DNA of 64,000 nt. Source: Alkalihalobacterium sp048323755 (lineage in GTDB: Bacteria; Bacillota; Bacilli; Bacillales; Bacillaceae_F). Position numbers and translations under genes: made by a program. Position 1 is the first letter of the stretch, and every line of letters begins with the position of its first letter. The stretch spans positions 1 to 64,000 of the forward strand of contig NZ_JBLWFS010000012.1 of assembly GCF_048323755.1 (NCBI RefSeq), in the 5' to 3' direction. Under the pieces are notes generated by a model. That model ran no database searches, was not told where the DNA came from, and saw only the letters and a program-made list of their open reading frames with translations. Below are positions 8,658 through 15,762 of the stretch, piece after piece.

Positions 8658-9110
8658 ATGGCAGAATTTGAACAAGTAGAACATATTGAAAAATCATTAA
8701 GAAAAATAGCACAAATCATTAAACAAAAGGGCCGTGTAATCCTTAATCAGTTTCCAATTACACCTCCACAATTCGTTGCCTTACAATGGTTAAATGAATT
8801 AGGTGATATGACAATTGGTGATTTATCGAATAAAATGCACTTAGCCTGTAGTACGACAACAGATCTTATCGATCGTATGGAAAAGAATGAATTAGTAGAA
8901 CGAGTGAAAGATTTAAAAGATCGCAGAGTTGTTCGTATTCATTTATTAGAAAAAGGTGAAACGATTATCCAAGAAGTAATTAAGAAACGACAAGATTATT
9001 TAAAAGATATTCTTCAAAACTTCTCGGATGAGGATATTGCATTTTTAGAAAAGAACTTACATGTCCTTCATGAAGAAATGGAATCTTCAGCAAAAGAACT
9101 TAACAGCTAA
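8658..9110 (+). CDS. ysmB: MarR-family winged-helix regulator (YsmB-like)
   Basis: This 150-residue protein has the MarR layout. Flanking dimer helices surround a winged helix at about 45-110, with ALQWLNEL, TIGDLSNKMHLACSTTTDLIDRMEKNELVERV and the wing DRRVVRIHL. The ligand is unknown. Start ATG 8658 is 7 nt from AGGAGG; the ATG 3 nt earlier is only 4 nt away. It precedes racE as ysmB does in B. subtilis, where it directly follows gerE; here the two are separated by the oxidase and pts genes. Confidence 0.85.
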   Translation: MAEFEQVEHIEKSLRKIAQIIKQKGRVILNQFPITPPQFVALQWLNELGDMTIGDLSNKMHLACSTTTDLIDRMEKNELVERVKDLKDRRVVRIHLLEKGETIIQEVIKKRQDYLKDILQNFSDEDIAFLEKNLHVLHEEMESSAKELNS

Positions 9111-9142
9111 TCAAAAAAGAAGATAGAAATTGAGGGAGAATT

Positions 9143-9940
9143 TTGGATAGACCGATTGGAGTTATTGATTCGGGGCTAGGAGGATTAACCGTAGCAAAAG
9201 AAATTCTTCGACAGTTACCGAAAGAACAAATTGTTTATATTGGGGATACCATTCGTTGTCCATATGGACCGAGACCCGCAGAAGAAGTACGAACTTATAC
9301 GTGGCAAATGATTGAACGTCTGTTACAAGAACAAATAAAGATGCTCGTCATTGCTTGTAATACTGCAACAGCTGTCGTCCTTGACGAAGTAAAAGAAAAG
9401 TTACCTATACCTGTGATTGGGGTTGTACACCCGGGAGCAATTACAGCACTTAAAGTAACCAAAAATGATCATGTGGCTGTTATTGGAACAACAGGAACGA
9501 TTCAAAGTAAAGCTTATGAAAAAGCATTAAAAGATATTAATAGTAATATAAAAGTTGAAAGTATGGCTTGTCCGCCTTTTGTTCCATTAGTAGAGCAAGG
9601 TATCTTTAAAGGCGAAGAAGCGAAGAAAGTCGTATCAGAAACATTACAACCACTTCTGACTAATACATTTGATACGTTAATACTTGGGTGTACACACTAC
9701 CCGTTACTACGCGGTGTCATTCAACGTGTCGTAGGAAATGATATTACGCTAATTAGTTCTGGTGATGAGACAGCACGAGAAGTAAGTGCGCTCCTATATC
9801 ATAAAGGTTTACTTTACAAAGAGAACCGTAAACCTGTTCATATTTTTTATACGACTGGTGATCATGTAACATTTAAAAAGATTGCTAGCAGTTGGTTAAA
9901 AATTAATCTCGACCATGTAGAGACAATCCATTTAGGGTAA
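9143..9940 (+). CDS. racE: Glutamate racemase
   Basis: RacE (MurI) makes D-glutamate from L-glutamate for peptidoglycan. The 265 residues contain the two catalytic cysteines, Cys72 in ACNTAT and Cys183 in GCTHYP, together with the N-terminal IDSGLGG loop (Asp9, Ser10) and the YGPR motif. The start is TTG 9143 after GAGGGAG; no ATG would keep the N-terminal strand. A strong terminator follows at 9966-10007, so gerM has its own transcription. Confidence 0.96.
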   Translation: MDRPIGVIDSGLGGLTVAKEILRQLPKEQIVYIGDTIRCPYGPRPAEEVRTYTWQMIERLLQEQIKMLVIACNTATAVVLDEVKEKLPIPVIGVVHPGAITALKVTKNDHVAVIGTTGTIQSKAYEKALKDINSNIKVESMACPPFVPLVEQGIFKGEEAKKVVSETLQPLLTNTFDTLILGCTHYPLLRGVIQRVVGNDITLISSGDETAREVSALLYHKGLLYKENRKPVHIFYTTGDHVTFKKIASSWLKINLDHVETIHLG

Positions 9941-9965
9941 AAATGTATGTCGAGAACCGTATTTT

Positions 9966-10007
9966 AAATCGCATTGGAGCGTAAATCCAATGCGATTTTG
10001 TTTTTTT
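9966..10007 (+). terminator. Terminator after racE
   Basis: AAATCGCATTGGA pairs exactly with TCCAATGCGATTT around a 7-nt loop and is followed by GTTTTTTT. It is a textbook intrinsic terminator 25 nt after racE. Confidence 0.9.
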
Positions 10008-10196
10008 ATACCTGTCATTTTCATCTGCAGTTAATTTTTCTCCTATAACCCTACAGGTAATTAAATGTTTGTCATATGAAAACCGCATTGTAGCCGGCCT
10101 GTATATCAAGCTGTTTTAATTTTGTAGACAAAGATGGTCTATTTTTGAAAAAGGCTCGTATACATACTAGTACAAACTACCTTAGGAGGGAAAAGA

Positions 10197-11285
10197 ATGA
10201 GGAAATTGATCAAAACAGGGGTCCCAACGCTGCTTCTTCTAACGTTAGTCGTATCTGGATGTTCCTTTGGCTCAAATAAAGCGATGCAGGAAATGGATAC
10301 TCCTCAAATAAATTATGTTGATGAGGGAGAAGCACTAGGTGAGGAAACAGAATTAATAGGTTCTGAGGAACAACCAATTGAAGAACAAGCAGAAACCGAA
10401 GAGGGGTCAGTTGAAACGGTTACGAGAGAACTTTACTTAATCGATCAAAACGGAATGGTTGTTTCACAAACATTTGATTTACCAAAGACTCAAGGTGTAC
10501 TTAGACAATCATTAGAGTATTTAGTCGATGGTGGGCCTGTATCAAACTTATTACCGAGTGGGTTTCAAGCGGTATTGCCTGCTGGAACTGAAGTAGATGT
10601 TCACTATAAAGAAGATGATCGTATAGCAATAGCTGATTTTTCTGAGGAATTTAAATCATATAATCCAGAACAAGAATTGCAAATTCTTCAATCAATCACT
10701 TGGACATTAACTCAATTTGAGAATGTAGATAAAGTACAAATTCGTATAAATGGATATGAGCAAGAAACGATGCCAGTCGGCAATACTCCAATTGGAGAAG
10801 GATATAGTCGAGCGAATGGTATCAATCTTGAAAAAAGCGAGGTAGCGGATGTGGTGAACAGTAAAGGGGTGACCCTTTACTTCCTTGCCCAAAATGGGGA
10901 CAACACTTATTATGTACCAGTAACGAGACGAGTAAAGAATACAGATGACTCAATTAATGAAGTCGTCAATCAACTTTTAGCAGGACCATCTATTTATTCT
11001 GATTTACTGACAGACATTCGAAACGGAGCGGAATTGCTAGATAGTCCCAAATATGAAAACGGTGTTGTAACGTTAAATTTTAATGAAGCCATTCTAAACC
11101 AAATGGAAAATACAGCAATTTCAAATGAGGTATTAAACTTAATCGTCTTGTCATTAACTGAACAACCTGGAGTGGAAAAAGTAGCAATCCAAGTAAATGG
11201 TGAAGCAAAAGTATTAAAAGTTTCTGGTGAGCCATTAACAGAGCCGGTTTCACGTCCAGTTAATGTGAATACAGGGAAGTTTTAA
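10197..11285 (+). CDS. gerM: GerM, spore lipoprotein with two GerMN domains
   Basis: GerM is needed for normal sporulation and germination in B. subtilis. The 362-residue product starts with a lipoprotein signal (charged MRKLIK, hydrophobic stretch, lipobox VSGC with Cys22), then an acidic linker (about 35-75) and two repeats of the GerMN domain (about 80-200 and 225-340). Both repeats carry the LYF or LYLI strand and a VNGE or INGY strand near their ends. The ATG follows CTTAGGAGGG. It lies between racE and rph as in B. subtilis. Confidence 0.92.
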   Translation: MRKLIKTGVPTLLLLTLVVSGCSFGSNKAMQEMDTPQINYVDEGEALGEETELIGSEEQPIEEQAETEEGSVETVTRELYLIDQNGMVVSQTFDLPKTQGVLRQSLEYLVDGGPVSNLLPSGFQAVLPAGTEVDVHYKEDDRIAIADFSEEFKSYNPEQELQILQSITWTLTQFENVDKVQIRINGYEQETMPVGNTPIGEGYSRANGINLEKSEVADVVNSKGVTLYFLAQNGDNTYYVPVTRRVKNTDDSINEVVNQLLAGPSIYSDLLTDIRNGAELLDSPKYENGVVTLNFNEAILNQMENTAISNEVLNLIVLSLTEQPGVEKVAIQVNGEAKVLKVSGEPLTEPVSRPVNVNTGKF

Positions 11286-11344
11286 AACACTACCATATTA
11301 GATTGAAGGAAAATTTGCTATAATAACGAAGTAGTAACAAAAAA

Positions 11345-11367
11345 GGCAGCAACATTGCTGCCTTTTT
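11345..11367. terminator. Terminator after gerM
   Basis: GGCAGCAA and TTGCTGCC form a perfect stem with a 2-nt spacer, flanked by AAAAAA upstream and TTTTT downstream, so it can work in both directions. Confidence 0.85.
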
Positions 11368-11388
11368 ACGTGGCAAGATCGTCGCTCC

Positions 11389-11457
11389 TTGCTTTTGGAC
11401 CGTAAGCCAAGCGAATGTTTGGCTCTTCACGCATAGCGTGAGACGGTCCAAAAGCAA
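11389..11457. repeat. Three-way-junction palindromic element
   Basis: A perfect 15-bp outer stem, TTGCTTTTGGACCGT (11389-11403) with its exact complement at 11443-11457, encloses two smaller perfect hairpins: AGCCAA/TTGGCT (11405-11424, 8-nt loop) and TCACGC/GCGTGA (11427-11441, 3-nt loop). The whole 69 nt therefore folds as a compact three-way junction on either strand. It lies between the gerM terminator and rph. It may be a dispersed palindromic repeat or a small structured RNA. Confidence 0.7.
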
Positions 11458-11541
11458 CAAAGTTTACGAAAACAGCCTATAGAATTAACAGAAAAGGTTG
11501 ATACTACATAAGTAAGGCTTTTCAAGGGAGGGTTTTATCAA

Positions 11542-12318
11542 ATGAGAGTTGATAATAGAGAACAAGATCAATTAAGAAAAGTAGAAATAATAACAGATTA
11601 TTTAATGCATCCTGAGGGGTCTGTACTTATTTCTTTTGGAAATACGAAAGTAATCTGCACTGCATCGATTGAAGACCGTGTACCGCCGTTTATGAGAAAT
11701 CAAGGTAAAGGGTGGATTACTGCGGAATATTCAATGTTACCTCGAGCAACACAGCAGAGAAATATTCGTGAATCATCAAAAGGTAAAGTAAGTGGACGGA
11801 CAATGGAAATTCAGCGTTTAATCGGAAGAGCATTACGAACAGTTATTGATTTAGAAAAACTAGGTGAAAGAACGGTTTGGATTGATTGTGATGTTATTCA
11901 GGCAGACGGTGGAACACGTACAGCCGCTATTACCGGAGCTTATGTAGCAATGGTACTTGCCCTTCAAAAATATGTTATGAAAAAGGCGTTACCAGAATTA
12001 CCAGTAACTGATTTCCTTGCTGCAGTTTCTGTTGGGATTGACAAAGAACACGGTGAGGTATTGGATTTATGTTATCTTGAAGACGCAAGTGCTGAAGTCG
12101 ACATGAATGTTGTTATGACTGGAAAAGGTGAATTTGTAGAACTTCAAGGAACTGGAGAAGAAGCGACTTTTTCACGAAGTCAATTAGACAAATTACTTTA
12201 TTTAGCTGAACTTGGCATTGAGGATTTAATTGCAAAACAGAAGCTGGCACTCGGTGATGAAATTTCGAATAAGCTAGCAGAGAAAATAGAAGCACCAAAA
12301 GGGGAAGTAACTGAATGA
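11542..12318 (+). CDS. rph: Ribonuclease PH
   Basis: RNase PH trims the 3' ends of tRNA precursors phosphorolytically. The 258 residues are a single RNase PH domain: an N-terminal region with GSVLISFGNTKVICTA, the phosphate-binding stretch with GRTMEIQRLIGRALR, and DCDVIQADGGTRTA near residues 115-128. The ATG follows AAGGGAGGG. The stop overlaps the next start (ATGA). rph-ysnA-ysnB is the conserved Bacillus order. Confidence 0.96.
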   Translation: MRVDNREQDQLRKVEIITDYLMHPEGSVLISFGNTKVICTASIEDRVPPFMRNQGKGWITAEYSMLPRATQQRNIRESSKGKVSGRTMEIQRLIGRALRTVIDLEKLGERTVWIDCDVIQADGGTRTAAITGAYVAMVLALQKYVMKKALPELPVTDFLAAVSVGIDKEHGEVLDLCYLEDASAEVDMNVVMTGKGEFVELQGTGEEATFSRSQLDKLLYLAELGIEDLIAKQKLALGDEISNKLAEKIEAPKGEVTE

Positions 12319-12908
12319 AGGAGATCATTGTAGCAACCAAAAATAAAGGCAAAGTAAAAGAGTTCGATGCCATCTTAGGTGAGCTAGGCTACAAGGTTAC
12401 TTCGCTTTTTGATTACCCTAGCCTCCCAGAGGTAGAAGAAACAGGCACGACATTTGCTGAAAATGCAAAGTTAAAGGCTGTGACGATTGCAAAGGTTCTT
12501 CAAAAACCGGTAATTGCAGATGATTCAGGACTGATTGTTGACGCTTTAGACGGTAGACCTGGCGTGTATTCAGCGCGCTATGCAGGAGAAGGCAAAAACG
12601 ATGCCGAAAATATTAAGAAGGTTTTAGAAGAAATAAAGGGTATTCCTGAAAGTGCAAGAACAGCTCGATTTCATTGCACAATTGCACTTGCATATCCAGA
12701 CGGGCGGACCGAATGTTTTGAAGGGAATTGTGAAGGGAAAATAACAGTGAAACCAATTGGAGATCATGGGTTTGGCTATGATCCAATTATGTACATAGAG
12801 GAAAAACAAAAAACGATGGCACAATTAACGTCTGAGGAAAAAAATAAAATTAGCCATCGGGCTAAGGCGCTTCACCAACTTAAAGAGAAATGGAAACAGA
12901 TTTCATAA
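12315..12908 (+). CDS. ysnA: XTP/dITP diphosphatase (RdgB/YsnA)
   Basis: This house-cleaning enzyme hydrolyses deaminated purine triphosphates (XTP, ITP, dITP) to monophosphates and so keeps them out of DNA and RNA. The 197 residues begin with the family signature ATKNKGKVKEF, then contain ADDSGLIVDAL (metal site, about 69-79), GYDPIMY, and SHRAKAL near the C-terminus. The start overlaps rph by 4 nt, so the two are likely translated together. Confidence 0.95.
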   Translation: MKEIIVATKNKGKVKEFDAILGELGYKVTSLFDYPSLPEVEETGTTFAENAKLKAVTIAKVLQKPVIADDSGLIVDALDGRPGVYSARYAGEGKNDAENIKKVLEEIKGIPESARTARFHCTIALAYPDGRTECFEGNCEGKITVKPIGDHGFGYDPIMYIEEKQKTMAQLTSEEKNKISHRAKALHQLKEKWKQIS

Positions 12909-12936
12909 TAGTGTTGCGATGATGGGAGATGAGTTA

Positions 12937-13452
12937 ATGGTTAAAATTCTAATTGTTAGCGATAGTCATGGCTGGAAAACAGAATTAGCAAATGTAATTG
13001 ATCGTCATCGCGATTTAGTCGATCACATGATCCATTGTGGGGATTCAGAATTAGAAACAGATGCAAAACAACTCGAAGGAGTAAATGTTGTCAGGGGTAA
13101 TTGCGACTGGGGAAATGATTTTCCTGAAGAAGTAATGCTCCAAATAACGGACAATATTTTACTTTATACAACCCATGGTCATCACTACAATGTAAAAATG
13201 ACATACGTCCCGCTAAGCTATAGAGCGGAGGAAGTAGGGGCGCGTATCGTTTGTTTCGGTCATTCTCATGTAGCTACAACGTTTAAAGAAAATGAAGTTA
13301 TTTATATAAATCCAGGTAGCATCAGACTTCCTCGGAACCGAAAAGAACAAACGTATTGCTTATGTACAATCGAAACTAACTCTATTGATGTAACGTTTTA
13401 CTCAATTGAGGGCAATATAGTAGAAGATCTATCTAACACGTATATCATTTAA
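12937..13452 (+). CDS. ysnB: Metallophosphoesterase (YsnB/YfcE family)
   Basis: This is a calcineurin-like phosphodiesterase of the small MJ0936/YfcE type. Metal ligands can be seen in order: SDSHG (about 8-12), HCGDSE, GNCD, THGHHYNV and GHSH. The natural substrate is not known. ATG 12937 is taken as the start because MVKILIVSDSHG matches the family N-terminus and GGGAGATGAG lies just upstream; the ATG at 12919 would add six poor residues. This gives 171 residues. It ends the rph-ysnA-ysnB unit. Confidence 0.88.
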   Translation: MVKILIVSDSHGWKTELANVIDRHRDLVDHMIHCGDSELETDAKQLEGVNVVRGNCDWGNDFPEEVMLQITDNILLYTTHGHHYNVKMTYVPLSYRAEEVGARIVCFGHSHVATTFKENEVIYINPGSIRLPRNRKEQTYCLCTIETNSIDVTFYSIEGNIVEDLSNTYII

Positions 13453-13469
13453 GGATAACGAATAAACCA

Positions 13470-13584
13470 TTTGCATTGGCTGACTAATTAAAAGAATTTT
13501 GAGACACTAATAAAATGTTTTTAAATATGATATACTAGATAGCGTGGAATTAAGAGTCCAATTCAAAAAGTCAGCCAATGCAAA
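13470..13584. repeat. 16-bp perfect inverted repeats bounding a 115-bp element
   Basis: TTTGCATTGGCTGACT (13470-13485) recurs as its exact complement at 13569-13584, with 83 bp of AT-rich sequence between. The inner part contains a smaller GAATT/AATTC hairpin. No coding frame is visible. The layout fits a small non-autonomous palindromic element or a long hairpin RNA. It lies between ysnB and the tRNA promoter. Confidence 0.65.
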
Positions 13585-13601
13585 AAAAATCTACAAAATA
13601 G

Positions 13602-13630
13602 TTGACATTGAGTACGAAATGTTATATATT
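13602..13630 (+). promoter_or_regulatory. Sigma-A promoter of the tRNA pair
   Basis: TTGACA (13602-13607) and TATATT (13625-13630) are separated by 17 nt, close to the consensus for a strong stable-RNA promoter. It lies about 90 nt before tRNA-Gly. Confidence 0.8.
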
Positions 13631-13719
13631 AATAATTGTCGTTACAAACATTACAATCCGTTTCATCGACACAGGCATGCTAGAAGAGAAAGAGGCATGA
13701 CAATTTAAGTGAATAGACT

Positions 13720-13793
13720 GCGGGTGTAGTTTAATGGTAAAACCTCAGCCTTCCAAGCTGATGTCGTGGGTTCGATTCCCATCACCCGCTCCA
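13720..13793 (+). tRNA. tRNA-Gly (anticodon TCC)
   Basis: The acceptor stem GCGGGTG pairs with CACCCGC. The anticodon arm TCAGC-CTTCCAA-GCTGA gives TCC, and the T arm contains GGTTCGATTCC. Discriminator T and an encoded CCA end at 13793. All arms fold without mismatch. Confidence 0.97.
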
Positions 13794-13796
13794 ACT

Positions 13797-13873
<77 letters not shown>

Positions 13874-13892
13874 CTTGATTACATAATCAGTA

Positions 13893-13922
13893 CATCCTTA
13901 TCATTTGATAAGGGTGTTTTTT
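13893..13922 (+). terminator. Terminator of the tRNA pair
   Basis: CATCCTTATC pairs with GATAAGGGTG (one wobble) around ATTT and is followed by TTTTTT. Confidence 0.85.
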
Positions 13923-14013
13923 GTTTGAAACTCAATTACTAACGGTATACATCCAAACAAAAAGATCGGTCCCATAAACCGATCATAAATGTTCCATCCT
14001 AAACTCTTTTCTC

Positions 14014-14430
14014 CTATGATAATAATTGTCTATAGCTGCTCGCTTCTTGCTGAATACGCAAAAGAGTAGACTTTAAATTTTCATTCAATTCTTCTTCGTT
14101 ATAATATATTACAGTCCAACCATCCTTCCTTAATGCCTTTTCAAACTTTTCATCACCGGCTTGCTTTTCGTCAATGATAGCTATTCGAAATGGAATAAGC
14201 GCTAGATTAATGACAAACCTGCCACATTCTAAATAAGGCGTTACATAATAGTCTTGAGAAAACAATGCTTGATATAACTTTCGCTCACATTCTTTTTTAC
14301 ACTTATGTTCCTCTAAATTAACGGGTACGAGATAAGGAGGTTTTTTTCTTCTCGTAGCTAGTGTCGGTAGAGAGACTTTTAGAAATAACACTTTTTGAGT
14401 TTTCCATTTTATTTTTAACATAATCATCAC
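14014..14430 (-). CDS. Uncharacterised protein, possible inactive Vsr/DUF559-like nuclease fold
   Basis: No firm family is recognised for this 138-residue protein. After a basic N-terminus the order CERKLYQALFSQDYYVTPYLECGRF..., then a hydrophobic strand LIPFRIAIID, then KALRKDGWTVIYYNEEEL follows the pattern of small restriction-like folds of the Vsr/DUF559 kind. These usually read E..L...L...G..V.P....GRYRIDLA, then LAIECDG. Here the expected Asp is Asn (FVINLAL) and the E-x-D motif is degraded, so nuclease activity would probably be lost. It is read against all neighbours and lies alone between the tRNAs and the ilv operon. The fold assignment is inference. Confidence 0.6.
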   Translation of the reverse strand: MMIMLKIKWKTQKVLFLKVSLPTLATRRKKPPYLVPVNLEEHKCKKECERKLYQALFSQDYYVTPYLECGRFVINLALIPFRIAIIDEKQAGDEKFEKALRKDGWTVIYYNEEELNENLKSTLLRIQQEASSYRQLLS

Positions 14431-14537
14431 CGACCCTAGTTTTTACTATTCTTTCATTTCCTATTACAAAAGTAGAAAAAATCTTTTCATTTAATGAGAA
14501 AAAATGTGTTTAATTACGTAATCCTGATGCAGTAATG

Positions 14538-14552
14538 ATGTAAGCGGATACA
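14538..14552 (+). promoter_or_regulatory. Candidate cre site (CcpA) upstream of ilvE
   Basis: ATGTAAGCGGATACA fits the cre pattern WTGNAANCGNWWNCA at every position. It is centred about 89 nt before the likely transcription start of the ilvE promoter. In B. subtilis CcpA activates ilv-leu from a cre at a similar upstream distance, so an activating role is plausible. Confidence 0.55.
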
Positions 14553-14598
14553 ATGATATTCATAAATCAAAATAGTCAAAAAATTTTAGAAAAAGTGG

Positions 14599-14627
14599 TT
14601 GACCAGCACTAATAATAAGCGTAATAT
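14599..14627 (+). promoter_or_regulatory. Promoter of the ilvE-ilvD (ilv-leu) unit
   Basis: TTGACC (14599-14604) and TAATAT (14622-14627) are 17 nt apart. A TATAAT overlaps 3 nt further on. The leader to ilvE would be about 170 nt, AT-rich, with no T-box motif in it. Confidence 0.6.
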
Positions 14628-14761
14628 AATCCTCAAATACAAAATTGTTTGATAATATTAATAACAAAGGCAGTGCATGAATACTTTTAAGCACTTATAA
14701 TTAAACACTTATGCATGTTGTTAAGTCCAAATCGTAGTACTTGTCTAAAAAAAGAATTCTA

Positions 14762-14776
14762 AATTTTCTAATAATT
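14762..14776 (+). promoter_or_regulatory. Candidate CodY box in the ilvE leader
   Basis: AATTTTCTAATAATT differs at two positions from the CodY consensus AATTTTCWGAAAATT. It lies 25 nt before ilvE, downstream of the promoter, where bound CodY could act as a roadblock. CodY regulation of branched-chain synthesis is general in Bacilli. Confidence 0.45.
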
Positions 14777-14801
14777 AATAACATCATGAGGAGTGTATCG
14801 T

Positions 14802-15710
14802 ATGAGTCAGCAACGGATTTATTTAAACGGGGAATTTGTCGAAAAACATAATGCGAAAATCTCAGTATACGATCATGGATTTTTATACGGTGATGGTGTA
14901 TTTGAAGGTATTCGTGTTTATGACGGTAACATATTCCAATTAAAAGAACATTTAGAACGTCTATATAATTCAGCGAAGTCCATTATGCTTAACATTCCTC
15001 ATTCACTTGAGGAATTAACTCAAATCATCGTTGAAACGATAAAAGTAAATCAATTACAAGATGCTTACATTCGCCTCGTTGTTTCAAGAGGAGTAGGTAA
15101 CTTAGGGTTAGATCCAGCCTCATGCCCTAAACCTAACGTCATCGTTATTGCTGAACAGTTAACGCTATTCCCGAAAGAACTTTATGAAAATGGTCTAGAA
15201 ATAGTTACTGTTCCGACAAGACGAAATCGTCCGGATGTATTAAGCCCTAAAGTTAAATCTTTAAATTATTTAAATAATATTCTAGTAAAAATAGAAGCAT
15301 CATTAGCAGGAGTTAGTGAAGCATTAATGCTTAACAATGAAGGATACGTAGCCGAAGGGTCTGCAGATAATGTGTTCATTGTTAAAGGAAATAAAATTCT
15401 TACACCACCTGGCTACGTAGGGGCACTCGAAGGAATTACGAGAAATGCCATTATCGACATTGCTTCAGATCTCGGATACGACGTGAAAGAGGAGCCATTT
15501 ACACGTCATGACGTGTATGTAGCAGATGAAGTTTTTCTAACGGGTACGGCAGCTGAAGTTATTGCAGTTGTAAAAGTTGACGGAAGAGTCATTGGTGATG
15601 GAAAGCCTGGTAAAGAGACAAATAAATTACTCAAAGCCTTCCGTAAAAAGGTAGTAGAAGATGGGGAAAAAGTATATACAGCAGTGAACTCTCAAGTAGA
15701 AGTTAGCTAA
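14802..15710 (+). CDS. ilvE: Branched-chain amino acid aminotransferase
   Basis: IlvE performs the last step of valine, leucine and isoleucine synthesis, transferring an amino group from glutamate to the keto acid. The 302 residues are a class IV PLP aminotransferase. Visible are YDHGFLYGDGVFEGIRVY (about 23-40), the PLP Lys152 in KSLNYLNN, and EGSADNVF with LTGTAAEV near the cofactor phosphate. ATG 14802 lies 8 nt after GAGGAG; the in-frame GTG at 14793 overlaps that site. It opens the operon upstream of ilvD, whereas in B. subtilis the aminotransferases are unlinked. Confidence 0.95.
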   Translation: MSQQRIYLNGEFVEKHNAKISVYDHGFLYGDGVFEGIRVYDGNIFQLKEHLERLYNSAKSIMLNIPHSLEELTQIIVETIKVNQLQDAYIRLVVSRGVGNLGLDPASCPKPNVIVIAEQLTLFPKELYENGLEIVTVPTRRNRPDVLSPKVKSLNYLNNILVKIEASLAGVSEALMLNNEGYVAEGSADNVFIVKGNKILTPPGYVGALEGITRNAIIDIASDLGYDVKEEPFTRHDVYVADEVFLTGTAAEVIAVVKVDGRVIGDGKPGKETNKLLKAFRKKVVEDGEKVYTAVNSQVEVS

Positions 15711-15762
15711 TAATGAGGTTAAAGTACTAGCAAAAAATACAATTAATGTGGGAGAGAACAAT

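Noticed and set aside
10137..10170. Possible sigma-E promoter of gerM (GTCTATT and CATACTAG)
   Set aside because: The spacing is 19 nt, too long for sigma-E, and the -10 is imperfect.
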